45,082 nucleotides of DNA from Anaerolinea sp. (GCA_020723805.1 DYID01000026.1:1-45082), one strand, 5' to 3'; shown: positions 33,817 through 43,327, counted from the stretch's first letter. Translations and numbers: made by a program. The notes: generated from the letters alone by a model not told the origin.

Positions 33817-34014
33817 ATGGTCAAGTTGATTTTGCGCGATAAGGAATATGAAGTGAAGGCAGGCATGACTTTGCTTTCCGCGCTGAAGAAGTGCAACATC
33901 GTCCCCGAGTCGGTGATTGCGACGCGGGACGGCGAGATGATTCTGGAAGACGAAATCCTGCGCGACGGCGATGTCATCAAGTTGGTCGCGGTAATTTCGG
34001 GCGGAACGTGGTAA
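33817..34014 (+). CDS. ttuB: TtuB-like ubiquitin-fold sulfur carrier protein
   Basis: This 65-aa beta-grasp protein of the ThiS/MoaD/TtuB type has VKLILRDKEYEVKAGMTLLSALKKC, then ATRDGEMILEDEILRDGDVIKLVAVISGGTW at positions 35-65. The end resembles Thermus TtuB, which finishes in SGG, but here two residues (TW) follow the Gly-Gly. Activation as a thiocarboxylate needs a free terminal Gly, so removal of TW would be required. It is the first gene before ttuA, the enzyme that uses TtuB to thiolate U54 of tRNA. An in-frame ATG at 33790 overlaps the promoter and is rejected. Confidence 0.85.
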   Translation: MVKLILRDKEYEVKAGMTLLSALKKCNIVPESVIATRDGEMILEDEILRDGDVIKLVAVISGGTW

Positions 34015-34021
34015 TAGATTT

Positions 34022-34055
34022 TTGGTAACTGGTAATTGGTAACTGGTACTTGGCA
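34022..34055. repeat. Tandem GGTAACT/GGTAATT repeat between ttuB and ttuA
   Basis: TTGGTAACT, GGTAATT, GGTAACT and GGTACTT follow each other directly before the ttuA ribosome site (AGGGAG). It is similar in position to the spacer repeats before mltG and asnS. Confidence 0.5.
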
Positions 34056-34067
34056 GGGAGTTTGTTC

Positions 34068-35009
34068 ATGAAGTGCAAGAAATGCGGTGAAAAAGCCTCG
34101 GTGAACATGCGTCAGCATAAACTGGCGTTGTGCAAGGAGCATTACCTCGAGTGGGTGCCTGAGCAGACCGAGCGCTTCATCAAAAAGTACGAGATGTTCA
34201 CACACGACGAGAAAGTTCTGGTCGCGGTTTCGGGCGGCAAGGATTCGCTCGCGTTGTGGGATATTCTCCACCGCCTGGGCTATCAGGCGGATGGGCTGTA
34301 TCTCGGTTTGGGGATTGATGGGGGCATCGGTTACTCGCACGAGTCGCAGCGGCTGGCGCAGAAGTTCGCGGACGAGCGCGGTCTCAAACTCCATGTGGTG
34401 GACATCGAAAAAGAGTACGGACAGCCCATCCCCGTCCTTTCGGAAATCAGCCATCGCGGACACGGCAAGCCGTGCGCCGTGTGCGGGCTGGTGAAACGGC
34501 ACGAGATGAACCGCATCGCACGGGACTTGGGGTATGCCGTGCTGGCAACGGGACATAACCTCGACGACGAGGCGGCTGTGCTCTTCGGCAACACGCTGAA
34601 CTGGTCGAGCGAATACCTTTTGAGACAGGGACCGGTTCTTCCTTCGAGCGACGGGCTGGCGCGCAAGGTCAAGCCGTTGTGCCGCTTCTACGAGCGCGAG
34701 ATGACGGCGTATTGTCTCCTGCGCGGCATCGAGTACATCTATGAGGAATGTCCGTTTGCGGAAGGCTCGACATCCATTTACTACAAGGAACTGCTCAATC
34801 AACTGGAAACGGCGCGTCCCGGCGCGAAACTGACCTTCTACCTGAAATTCCTCGAAGCGCGTAAACGCGGCGACCTGTTCATCGAGCAGAATGTCGGGCA
34901 GGCGCACCTGCATCCCTGCCCCAAGTGCGGACAACCCACCTCTGCGCCCGGTCTGTGTTCGTTTTGCAGGATGATCGAAAAGACACAACAACTCACTCTT
35001 TCAGAATAA
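34068..35009 (+). CDS. ttuA: tRNA 2-thiolation enzyme TtuA
   Basis: A TtuA/TtcA-family sulfurtransferase, 313 aa, probably making 5-methyl-2-thiouridine at position 54 of tRNA. It has an N-terminal zinc finger (CKKCGEKA...LCKEH), the PP-loop VSGGKDSLALWD, the Fe-S cysteines CAVC (about residue 143) with a third in YEECPFAE, and a C-terminal zinc finger (CPKCGQPTSAPGLCSFC). Domain order matches TtuA, not TtcA, which lacks the fingers. The upstream gene encodes the sulfur carrier TtuB, supporting the call. The ATG at 34068 has AGGGAG 8 nt upstream. It is followed after 3 nt by a queuosine precursor transporter. Confidence 0.9.
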   Translation: MKCKKCGEKASVNMRQHKLALCKEHYLEWVPEQTERFIKKYEMFTHDEKVLVAVSGGKDSLALWDILHRLGYQADGLYLGLGIDGGIGYSHESQRLAQKFADERGLKLHVVDIEKEYGQPIPVLSEISHRGHGKPCAVCGLVKRHEMNRIARDLGYAVLATGHNLDDEAAVLFGNTLNWSSEYLLRQGPVLPSSDGLARKVKPLCRFYEREMTAYCLLRGIEYIYEECPFAEGSTSIYYKELLNQLETARPGAKLTFYLKFLEARKRGDLFIEQNVGQAHLHPCPKCGQPTSAPGLCSFCRMIEKTQQLTLSE

Positions 35010-35012
35010 GTC

Positions 35013-35717
35013 ATGAGACAATACAAATTCTTCGATCTGATCATGGCTGTCTTTGTCACAGTCCTGATCCTGAGCAATGTTGCCTCCTCCGCCAAGATTG
35101 TTGACCTGGGATTCAGTCTGTTTCACGTGCCGATGGCGTTCGACGCGGGGACGATCCTGTTCCCGGTCAGTTATATCTTTGGCGATGTCCTCACCGAAGT
35201 GTACGGCTACAAGAGGTCACGGCGCGTCATCTGGGCGGGGTTTGCCGCTCTGGCGTTGAGCGCGGTGGTCTTTGGTATTGTCCGCGCACTGCCGGGCGAG
35301 GCAACCTGGCAGGGCTACGCCGGCGACGATGCCTACAACGCCATCCTCGGCGGGATGAGCAGCGGCGGGATTGTGCTGGCAAGCCTGGCGGCGTATTGGG
35401 CGGGCGAATTTTCCAATTCCTTTACGCTGGCGAAGATGAAAGTGTTGACGAATGGGCGCTGGCTGTGGATGCGCACCATCGGCAGCACGCTCGTCGGTCA
35501 GTTCGTGGATACGGTGATGTTCGTGGCGGTGGCGTCGGCGTTTGGGGTGTTTCCGTGGAGTTTGTTCCTCACGTTGACCGTGACCAACTACCTGTTCAAA
35601 TGCGGCGTGGAAGCGCTGATGACGCCGGTCACTTATGGGGTGGTCGGCTTTTTGAAGAGGGTCGAGAACGAGGATTATTACGACCGGGGAACGAACTTCA
35701 ATCCGTTTGCGGTGTGA
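35013..35717 (+). CDS. yhhQ: Queuosine precursor transporter (YhhQ/QPTR family)
   Basis: An integral membrane importer of queuosine precursors (preQ0/preQ1), 234 aa. COG1738/YhhQ features are LILSNVASSAKIVDLG, GTILFPVSYIFGDVLTEVYGYKRSRRVIWAGF (residues 45-77), IGSTLVGQFVDTVMFVAVA and TNYLFKCGVEALMTPVTY. About six hydrophobic segments are visible. It starts 3 nt after ttuA and is almost certainly co-transcribed, giving a small tRNA-modification operon. No queuosine biosynthetic gene or tgt is in the window. Confidence 0.92.
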   Translation: MRQYKFFDLIMAVFVTVLILSNVASSAKIVDLGFSLFHVPMAFDAGTILFPVSYIFGDVLTEVYGYKRSRRVIWAGFAALALSAVVFGIVRALPGEATWQGYAGDDAYNAILGGMSSGGIVLASLAAYWAGEFSNSFTLAKMKVLTNGRWLWMRTIGSTLVGQFVDTVMFVAVASAFGVFPWSLFLTLTVTNYLFKCGVEALMTPVTYGVVGFLKRVENEDYYDRGTNFNPFAV

Positions 35718-35752
35718 TTGCTTTGTTCCAACCATTCAGTGTTTTGCACATT

Positions 35753-35772
35753 GCGACGTTAGAGAACGTCGC
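35753..35772. repeat. ACGTTAGAGAACGT-type hairpin repeat, copy 3
   Basis: GCGACGTT-AGAG-AACGTCGC, perfect 8-bp stem, followed by TTACGCGTAA. It lies between yhhQ and the YcaQ-like gene. Confidence 0.65.
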
Positions 35773-35790
35773 TTACGCGTAATAGGAGTT

Positions 35791-37065
35791 ATGAAACCTT
35801 TTATCGTCTCGCAGCAAACCGCACGAAGATTTGTCCTTGGCAGGCAGGGATTGTGGCCCGGCCGGCGCTGGAAAGGGAAGAAGGGCGTCGCGCAGGCGAT
35901 ACGCGTTTGTGAAGCCGTGCAATTGGACCCCTTGAACGTCATTGCCCGCAGTCAAGACATTGTCTTGCACAGCCGCGTGCTGGAGTACAAGCCCGAATAT
36001 TTGCATCGGGTCGCGTATGAGGAGCGGCAGGCGTTCGATTACGGCGGCTGGCTGGCGATGTACCCCATGTCGGATTTGCCGTATTGGCGGCTGCACATGA
36101 GCCGGCGGGCGCACGAGGAATACGTGGCGTATTTTGTGAAGGGGCACAAGGAACTGCTGAACTATGTACGCGATGAGTTGCGCCGGCGTGGTCCGCTGGG
36201 GAACCGCGATTTCGACGGCAAGCGCGTGGAGCAGTGGAGTTACCGCGGGCGCAAGGAGACGGCGGTGGCGTTGTTCGACTTGTGGCTTTCGGGCGAGTTG
36301 ATGATTCACCATCGCGAGGGATTCGAGCGGGTCTATGATTTCCGTGAGAATATCGCGCCGAAGGAGTTCGATATCATCGCCTCGGAGGATGATGCGGAGA
36401 AGTTCTTTGCCCGCAAGGCAGTCGCGTTCATGGGGTTGAAGCGCGAATCGGAGATGAAGAGGGAGTTGCAGTATTATCTGCGCAAGGAGTACACAAAGGC
36501 AGAGATGGCGGGTCTGCTTGGGGGGTGGATCGAGTCTGGGATGTTGAGGCAGGTTCAAGTCGAGGGCGGACGCGAGACGTATCTCGTTTTGGGAGAGGAT
36601 GTTGCGGCGTTGGAGTCGCTCGAAAAGGGGAAAGTCCCCAAAGGCTGGAATCCCAAAGAGACAACCACGCTGGAAGAGGTCACGTTTCTTGCGCCGCTGG
36701 ATATTGTCAGTGCGCGCGGACGGGCGAAGAAGTTGTTCGATTTCGAGTACACGTGGGAGGTTTATACGCCCGCGCAGAAACGGCGCTGGGGATATTACGT
36801 GCTGCCGATTTTGTACGGCGATGACCTGGTGGCGCGGCTCGACCCGAAACTCGACCGCACGACGATGACGCTGGAGATCAAAGGCTTTTGGCACGAGGAC
36901 GACGCGCCTGTGAAGGACGCCGATTTTGCGAACGCGCTGGCGAGGGGACTGGTTCGTTTTGCGAAGTTTGTGGAGGCGAAGAAGGTCAGCCTCGATGCGA
37001 TTCAGCCGCTTGGGTTGAAGCGGGCGGTGAAGAAGGCAATGAGTGATGAAGTGAAGACGGTGTAA
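35791..37065 (+). CDS. YcaQ/AlkX-like winged-helix DNA glycosylase
   Basis: This 424-aa protein is of the HTH_42 (YcaQ/AlkZ) family, whose members remove bulky or crosslinked alkyl lesions from DNA. The active-site-type motif here is QLD in AVQLDPLNVIARSQDIVLHSRV (around residues 43-64), as in YcaQ (QxD), not the QxQ of AlkZ. Further family features are FDYGGWLAMYPMSDLPYWR, SYRGRKETAVALFDLWLSGEL and the C-terminal FLAPLDIVSARGRAKKLFDFEYTWEVY block (residues 310-336). The ATG at 35791 has AGGAG 5 nt upstream; the earlier in-frame ATG at 35707 overlaps yhhQ. It probably acts in interstrand crosslink repair. Confidence 0.88.
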   Translation: MKPFIVSQQTARRFVLGRQGLWPGRRWKGKKGVAQAIRVCEAVQLDPLNVIARSQDIVLHSRVLEYKPEYLHRVAYEERQAFDYGGWLAMYPMSDLPYWRLHMSRRAHEEYVAYFVKGHKELLNYVRDELRRRGPLGNRDFDGKRVEQWSYRGRKETAVALFDLWLSGELMIHHREGFERVYDFRENIAPKEFDIIASEDDAEKFFARKAVAFMGLKRESEMKRELQYYLRKEYTKAEMAGLLGGWIESGMLRQVQVEGGRETYLVLGEDVAALESLEKGKVPKGWNPKETTTLEEVTFLAPLDIVSARGRAKKLFDFEYTWEVYTPAQKRRWGYYVLPILYGDDLVARLDPKLDRTTMTLEIKGFWHEDDAPVKDADFANALARGLVRFAKFVEAKKVSLDAIQPLGLKRAVKKAMSDEVKTV

Positions 37066-37177
37066 CAAAGGATGACGACGGTTTTCCTTTGTATCCCTTC
37101 GCGACCTGTGGTTGAATCCTTTTCGGCTTCGGCTTGAGCGGGTTGGGTTAGAATCAGTCAAGTATTGCGGAGGAAGC

Positions 37178-38110
37178 ATGACCGAAATAAGCAGTGAAAC
37201 CCGTTTTTTGCACGCGATTGAAATGGGCTTGGGGGCATGGCAGTGGGGCGACCGGCTGGTCTGGCAGTTTGGGCAGGGATACGACGATCAGGCTGTGCGC
37301 GAGGCGTTCAAACTTTCCGTGGAGGAGGGCATCCGCTTCATTGACACGGCGGAAGTGTATGGCAACGGTCTGTCGGAGCATCTGCTGGGGCGGTTCCTCA
37401 AAGAGACCGAACAGCCCGTGTTGATTGCAACCAAATACTTTCCCTTTCCGTGGCGGCTTTCCCGCGCCTCCGTGCCGCGTGCCTTGAAGAACAGCCTGGA
37501 ACGCATCGGCGTCGAAAGCGTGGACCTGTATCAGGTACACTGGCCCACGCCGCTGATGAGCGTGGATCGTCTGATGGACGGCATGGCAGAGTGCGTGAAA
37601 AGCGGCATGACCCGCACGGTGGGCGTCTCGAATTTCAATCAGACGCAGATGCTGGCGGCGTATTCCGCCCTGGCGCGTCAGGGCATTCCGCTGGCTTCCA
37701 ATCAGGTGCATTACAGCCTGCTGAATCGCAAAGTGGAAAAGAATGGTCTGCTGGCACGCTGCCGGGAATTAGGCGTTCGCCTGATTGCATACAGCCCGCT
37801 GGAAAAAGGACTGCTGAGCGGCAAATACAATGCCCAGAACCACCCGCCCGGCATGCGTGCCAGGACGTATGCCAGCCTGTTGCCCAAAATAGAGCCGCTC
37901 CTCAAATTGATGACCACCATCGGGCAGGATCACGGCGGCAAGACCAATGCCCAGGTGGCGCTGAACTGGCTGATTTGCAAGGGGGCGCTTCCCATTCCCG
38001 GCGCCAAAAATGTAAGGCAGGCGCAGGAAAACATCGGCGCCCTCGGCTGGCGGCTCACGGATGAAGAGGTCGCCAAACTCGATGAAATGAGCGACAAAGT
38101 TCTCGAATAA
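37178..38110 (+). CDS. Aldo/keto reductase family oxidoreductase
   Basis: This 310-aa NADPH-dependent aldo/keto reductase has a TIM barrel with the catalytic tetrad in FIDTAEVYGNG (Asp, Tyr), IATKYFP (Lys) and VHWPTP (His), the cofactor site GVSNFNQTQM, and SPLEKGLLSGKY and IPGAKNVRQAQEN near the C-terminus. The substrate is not predictable. The ATG at 37178 has GGAGG 7 nt upstream; an in-frame ATG at 37112 lies in the intergenic region. A hairpin follows 5 nt after the stop. Confidence 0.93.
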   Translation: MTEISSETRFLHAIEMGLGAWQWGDRLVWQFGQGYDDQAVREAFKLSVEEGIRFIDTAEVYGNGLSEHLLGRFLKETEQPVLIATKYFPFPWRLSRASVPRALKNSLERIGVESVDLYQVHWPTPLMSVDRLMDGMAECVKSGMTRTVGVSNFNQTQMLAAYSALARQGIPLASNQVHYSLLNRKVEKNGLLARCRELGVRLIAYSPLEKGLLSGKYNAQNHPPGMRARTYASLLPKIEPLLKLMTTIGQDHGGKTNAQVALNWLICKGALPIPGAKNVRQAQENIGALGWRLTDEEVAKLDEMSDKVLE

Positions 38111-38115
38111 AAAAA

Positions 38116-38139
38116 CTGCCCGCGCTTCAGCGCGGGCAG
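38116..38139 (-). terminator. Intrinsic terminator shared by convergent genes
   Basis: CTGCCCGCGC (38116-38125) and GCGCGGGCAG (38130-38139), loop TTCA. On the minus strand it is followed by seven T residues, so it ends the small membrane protein gene; on the plus strand it could also stop the aldo/keto reductase mRNA. Confidence 0.85.
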
Positions 38140-38146
38140 TCCGTCT

Positions 38147-38527
38147 CTATTCCTTCATCTTCGGCTTGATGAAGAGCATAAACCCATAGCCCAACGCAAA
38201 TATCACGAGAACCACAATCGGAATCCAACTATTGACACGGATGATGCCGCTGACTGCGCCCATCAACGCCACAATCAGCCCCAGCACGGAACCCGCCAGC
38301 GAAGCCATTCCCAGGTTGCGCTGAGCCGCGTCCCCGGCATCCTTGGCGAACCACAGCACCAGCCCTAGCGAGACCAGCGCCGCGCCCAAAGCGCGGGTGA
38401 GAAATTGCTCCGTCACACGGGCGTCCATGTTGAATTGCGCCAGGCCGGTTGCCGGAACAAACACCAGTACCAAGCCCGCCAAAAGGGCAACGAACGCATT
38501 GAGAACGAACAAGACTTTGTAACTCAT
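38147..38527 (-). CDS. Small four-helix membrane protein
   Basis: This 126-aa hydrophobic protein has four predicted transmembrane segments: VLFVLNAFVALLAGLVLVFV, FLTRALGAALVSLGLVLWFA, LAGSVLGLIVALMGAVSG and WIPIVVLVIFALGYGFMLFI. It resembles small uncharacterised bacterial membrane proteins, with a short basic and acidic tail (KPKMKE). No motif suggests a function. The ATG has AAGGAGA upstream. The stretch 38528-38700 upstream holds no gene that I can see. Confidence 0.8.
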   Translation of the reverse strand: MSYKVLFVLNAFVALLAGLVLVFVPATGLAQFNMDARVTEQFLTRALGAALVSLGLVLWFAKDAGDAAQRNLGMASLAGSVLGLIVALMGAVSGIIRVNSWIPIVVLVIFALGYGFMLFIKPKMKE

Positions 38528-38712
38528 GGGGATTCTCCTTTTGTGTATGGGTTTGCAAAATTAATATACAACAACCTGCCAGCCAGAGGAAAGAAAGACT
38601 CTTCCTCAAACCTTGCATTTACTTAACAACCGCTCCGCCTCCCGCTGGACCTTCAGCCTGGTTCTGTCTCGAGGAGGTTTTTCCACCCGTTTCCTCATCG
38701 CCGGTTAGTTTG

Positions 38713-38721
38713 TGCTATAAT
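38713..38721 (+). promoter_or_regulatory. Extended -10 promoter of the aspS-asnS operon
   Basis: TGCTATAAT, a perfect extended -10. The start is expected near 38728, six nt before the leader-peptide ATG at 38734. No -35 is recognisable. The gap to aspS is over 220 nt and filled by the attenuator. Confidence 0.7.
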
Positions 38722-38733
38722 GCCGCCATCTTT

Positions 38734-38817
38734 ATGGCATACCAGGCTTTCTTCGCCAACGATAATAATAACGACAATAACGATCCCCGAATCGTTGGGC
38801 GAAGCCTGGCTGGTTGA
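38734..38817 (+). CDS. Asn/Asp-rich leader peptide of aspS-asnS (27 aa)
   Basis: A short ORF from ATG to TGA begins about 6 nt after the predicted transcript start and has no Shine-Dalgarno site. Its centre reads NDNNNDNND: nine consecutive Asn or Asp codons (six Asn, three Asp) encoded by AAC, GAT, AAT, AAT, AAC, GAC, AAT, AAC, GAT. The two genes downstream encode aspartyl- and asparaginyl-tRNA synthetases, so both codon types match the regulated enzymes. The codon run sits between segments 1 and 2 of the attenuator, and the stop codon lies just past segment 2. This is the arrangement expected for ribosome stalling to control transcription. The peptide itself probably has no function. Confidence 0.8.
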   Translation: MAYQAFFANDNNNDNNDPRIVGRSLAG

Positions 38818-38884
38818 CGAAAACCTGAAGTCGAACTTCATCGCCCAACGTGGAGACAAGACACCACGAAGGGCGATTTATTTT
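38742..38884 (+). promoter_or_regulatory. Three-state transcription attenuator of aspS-asnS
   Basis: There are four mutually exclusive pairing segments. 1:2 is CCAGGCT..TCGCC-AACGAT (38742-38763) with ATCGTT-GGGCGA-AGCCTGG (38791-38809). 2:3, the antiterminator, is CGTTGGGCGA (38793-38802) with TCGCCCAACG (38841-38850), 10 perfect bp. 3:4, the terminator, is TCGCCC-AA-CGTGG (38841-38853) with CCACG-AA-GGGCGA (38864-38876), followed by TTTATTTT. A small TGAAGT/ACTTCA hairpin sits between 2 and 3. Stalling in the Asn/Asp run would free segment 2 to pair with 3 and allow read-through. No T-box motif is present. Confidence 0.8.
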
Positions 38885-38898
38885 GTAACGACCCACCG

Positions 38899-38933
38899 TC
38901 TCGTAGAACAAGTCTGTAACTTGTTCTGCGAGA
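38899..38933. repeat. 14-bp hairpin just upstream of aspS
   Basis: TCTCGTAGAACAAG (38899-38912) pairs over its whole length, with one G-T pair, with CTTGTTCTGCGAGA (38920-38933). It has no T run. Its GTAG..CAAGTCT/ACTTG core resembles the hairpin at 7627-7654. It ends 23 nt before the aspS ATG and could affect mRNA stability, or simply be a dispersed repeat. Confidence 0.6.
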
Positions 38934-38955
38934 TCACAAATTTCGGAGGCGCATT

Positions 38956-40722
<1,767 letters not shown>

Positions 40723-40727
40723 TGGAT

Positions 40728-40765
40728 AAACAGGTACACAGGTAAACAGGTAAACAGGTACACAC
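40728..40765. repeat. Tandem AAACAGGT/ACACAGGT repeat between aspS and asnS
   Basis: Units AAACAGGT, ACACAGGT, AAACAGGT and AAACAGGT and a final ACAC fill most of the 69-nt spacer. A GAGGAG ribosome site for asnS follows. Confidence 0.6.
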
Positions 40766-40791
40766 GCTGCAGGAACCGTGAGGAGAAAATT

Positions 40792-42132
40792 ATGACAGTT
40801 ATCCGCGTTGACGAAATTGCAAAATATGTCGGGCAGGAAGTGACCGTGCGGGGCTGGGTCTATAACCGCACCGATAAGGGAAAACTGGTCTTTCTGCTGG
40901 TGCGCGACGGCACGGGCTTTGTCCAGTGCGTGGCGTTCAAGGGCGACCTCGAGGCTGAGGTCTTTGACCGGGTGATGCGCCTGCCGCAGGAGTCGTCGGT
41001 GATCATCACGGGCGCAGTGCGGGAGGATAAGCGCGCGCCCGGCATCCCCGGCGGGTATGAAATCGGCGTGAAGCAAATCGAAATCGTGCAGGAGGCGGCG
41101 CTGGATTACCCCATGGCGCTCAAGGATCACGGCGTGGACTTTGCCCTCGACAACCGTCACTTGTGGATTCGCTTCCCCAGCCAGTGGGCAATCCTGCGTG
41201 TGCGCGTGAGGGTCATGTCGGCAGTGAGGGAGTACCTCGACAGTCACGGCTTCTTCAACCTCGACACGCCCATCCTCACGCCCGCCGCCGCCGAAGGCAC
41301 GACCACCCTATTCGAGACCGAATACTTCAACGAGGGCAAGGCATACCTCGCCCAAACGGGACAACTCTACAACGAGGCAAACATCTTTGCCTTTGGGAAG
41401 GTGTATTGCTTTGGTCCCACTTTCCGCGCCGAGAAATCGAAGACGCGCCGCCACCTGACCGAGTTCTGGATGCTCGAACCCGAAATCGCCTTCTGCGACC
41501 TCGACCAGTTGATGGAAATCGAGGAGGGTCTTATCACCCACATCGTCCAGACGGTTCTGCGCGACTGCGCGGCGGAGTTGAAATTCCTCGAGCGCGATGT
41601 GACCAAACTGCAAGCCATTACCCCGCCCTTCCCGCGCATGTCCTATGACGACGCGGCAAAATACCTCATCGAACTCTACGAAAAAGAAACCGACCCCGAA
41701 CGCAAGGAATTGCTCAAGTTCGAGTGGGGCATGGATTTCGGCGCGCCGCACGAGGTGGAATTGACCAAACTGCACGACAAGCCGCTCTTCGTCTATGGTT
41801 ACCCCAGCGCGGTGAAAGCCTTTTACATGGAGCCGTGGCCGGGACGCCCCGAAGTCTGTAAATCGGTGGATTTGCTCGCTCCCGAAGGTTACGGCGAAAT
41901 TTGCGGCGGTTCCGAGCGCATGAGCGACTACGACAAACTGCTGGCGCGTATCCGCCAGGAGGGTTTGCCGGAGGAGGCGTTCAAGTGGTATCTGGAATTG
42001 CGCAAGTATGGCTCGGTGCCTCACTCCGGTTTCGGCATGGGCGTGGAGCGCGTCGTTGCGTGGCTGTGCGGTATCGAACACATCCGTGAAGCGATTCCCT
42101 TCCCGCGCACCATCAAAAGGGTGTATCCGTAA
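40792..42132 (+). CDS. asnS: Asparaginyl-tRNA synthetase
   Basis: A class IIb synthetase of 446 aa, the usual length for AsnRS. It has an OB fold with VTVRGWVYNRTDKGKLVFLLVRDGTG (residues 17-42), motif 1 around FFNLDTPILTPAAAEGTTTLFETEYF, motif 2 FCFGPTFRAEKSKTRRHLTEFWMLEPE-like (residues 204-230) and motif 3 GFGMGVERVVAWLCGIEHIREAIPFPR. AsnRS is told from AspRS by the missing GAD insertion and by the AEGTTTLF and EKSKTRRHLTEF segments. The ATG has GAGGAG upstream. It is the second gene of the aspS-asnS operon, which ends at a strong terminator. Confidence 0.97.
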   Translation: MTVIRVDEIAKYVGQEVTVRGWVYNRTDKGKLVFLLVRDGTGFVQCVAFKGDLEAEVFDRVMRLPQESSVIITGAVREDKRAPGIPGGYEIGVKQIEIVQEAALDYPMALKDHGVDFALDNRHLWIRFPSQWAILRVRVRVMSAVREYLDSHGFFNLDTPILTPAAAEGTTTLFETEYFNEGKAYLAQTGQLYNEANIFAFGKVYCFGPTFRAEKSKTRRHLTEFWMLEPEIAFCDLDQLMEIEEGLITHIVQTVLRDCAAELKFLERDVTKLQAITPPFPRMSYDDAAKYLIELYEKETDPERKELLKFEWGMDFGAPHEVELTKLHDKPLFVYGYPSAVKAFYMEPWPGRPEVCKSVDLLAPEGYGEICGGSERMSDYDKLLARIRQEGLPEEAFKWYLELRKYGSVPHSGFGMGVERVVAWLCGIEHIREAIPFPRTIKRVYP

Positions 42133-42147
42133 ATTCGGAACAGAATC

Positions 42148-42187
42148 AATCGTCCCCGGCGTGTGATGCGCCGGGGACGATTTGTTT
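42148..42187 (+). terminator. Intrinsic terminator of aspS-asnS
   Basis: AATCGTCCCCGGCG (42148-42161) pairs perfectly with CGCCGGGGACGATT (42169-42182), followed by TGTTTA. It may also serve the convergent lysozyme gene. Confidence 0.85.
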
Positions 42188-42194
42188 ATCCGCT

Positions 42195-43208
42195 TCAGGG
42201 GATTTGCAGGACTTGTCCCACTTTAATCTTGTTGGGGTTGGTGATGTTGTTCAACGCGGCGATGGCGGCGACGGTGGTATTGTAGCGGATGGCGATGGCG
42301 TAGAGGGTGTCGCCGGCTTTCACGATATGCGTTTTGGGAATAGATGTACCGCTTCCACCCGCGGACCCGGAGCCTGTTCCGCTTTCAGACGGTATCGCCA
42401 CCGCGACGGGGATTTTCAACGTCTCGCCGGGTTTGAGCAGCTGCAGGTTGGCGCTGACCAGTTCGCGCACAGTCACGCCATACTTGATGGCAATGCTCTC
42501 GAAGGTGTCGCCTGCTTTGACGGTGTGAGTCTTTTCCTGGGGGGCTGGCTCGGTGACGATTTGTGCGCCGGCAAATTTATATAGGTCTTCGAGCGTGCCG
42601 TTGAAGACGTTCAAGTCCACGTTGGCGTTGATGCCGTTGAGCCTGCCTTTTTGGCTATACTGCCAGAAGGTCCATTTGAACCAGCCGCGCGGCAGGTAGG
42701 GCTGTTGTCCTTCCACGTAGGAGTTCGGATATTGCGCCAGCCAGAGGGGATAGTCCTTTGCCCAGGCGGGAGGTCCGCCGCCGGTTTCGGAGAAGTGATC
42801 CTGCAGGAAGTATTGACCGGAGTAGATGATGGGCTTTTTGCCAAAGGCGGCTTCCACTTCGTCGAGCCAGTCTTTGGCGCGTGAGATGATGCGGGCATTG
42901 GGCTGACCGTCGTGAGTTTCCAAGTCGAGGACCGGCGGCAGTTCGCCATTGTCTTTGGTAGATTTGACGTAGTCAATGAATTTCTTCGCTTGCTTCTTTC
43001 CGTCCACGTTGGCGCGGAAGAAGTGATATGCCCCTCGCAAGAGTCCAGCCGCTTTGGCGCCTGCCCAGTTGACGGGAAAGGTGGGATCCGCATACGAATC
43101 GCCTTCGGTGGCTTTGGCGAAGACGAAGCGTTGTCCGGTGGCGCGCACTTTGGGCCAGTCAATGCCTGCGTTCCAGTAAGAAACATCTATGCCGGGTACA
43201 GTAGCCAT
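42195..43208 (-). CDS. GH25 family lysozyme with two LysM domains
   Basis: This 337-aa N-acetylmuramidase-type protein has a GH25 barrel at the N-terminus ([44 protein letters not shown] with catalytic Asp/Glu, [32 protein letters not shown] at residues 187-210) and two LysM domains at the C-terminus ([18 protein letters not shown] and [18 protein letters not shown]) joined by a Gly/Ser linker. LysM should bind peptidoglycan. The start at [12 protein letters not shown] has AAAGGAGA upstream, but no signal peptide is visible. It therefore must leave by lysis, a holin or another route, or act on internalised wall. A weak TTGCCT-17-TACCCT promoter may lie upstream on the minus strand. Confidence 0.9.
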   Translation of the reverse strand: MATVPGIDVSYWNAGIDWPKVRATGQRFVFAKATEGDSYADPTFPVNWAGAKAAGLLRGAYHFFRANVDGKKQAKKFIDYVKSTKDNGELPPVLDLETHDGQPNARIISRAKDWLDEVEAAFGKKPIIYSGQYFLQDHFSETGGGPPAWAKDYPLWLAQYPNSYVEGQQPYLPRGWFKWTFWQYSQKGRLNGINANVDLNVFNGTLEDLYKFAGAQIVTEPAPQEKTHTVKAGDTFESIAIKYGVTVRELVSANLQLLKPGETLKIPVAVAIPSESGTGSGSAGGSGTSIPKTHIVKAGDTLYAIAIRYNTTVAAIAALNNITNPNKIKVGQVLQIP

Positions 43209-43327
43209 GATTTCTCCTTTGGGGAAGTGGAGTCGCTTTATAATAACAAGGGTAGCATAAAACGATGGGAAAGGCAAACGTCCGGTAAGACCTGATTAAG
43301 GTTTCCCTACCCTTGCACGATTGATTA

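Noticed and set aside
38722-38955. T-box riboswitch upstream of aspS
   Set aside because: No T-box core; the Asn/Asp codon run and 1:2:3:4 pairing explain the region.
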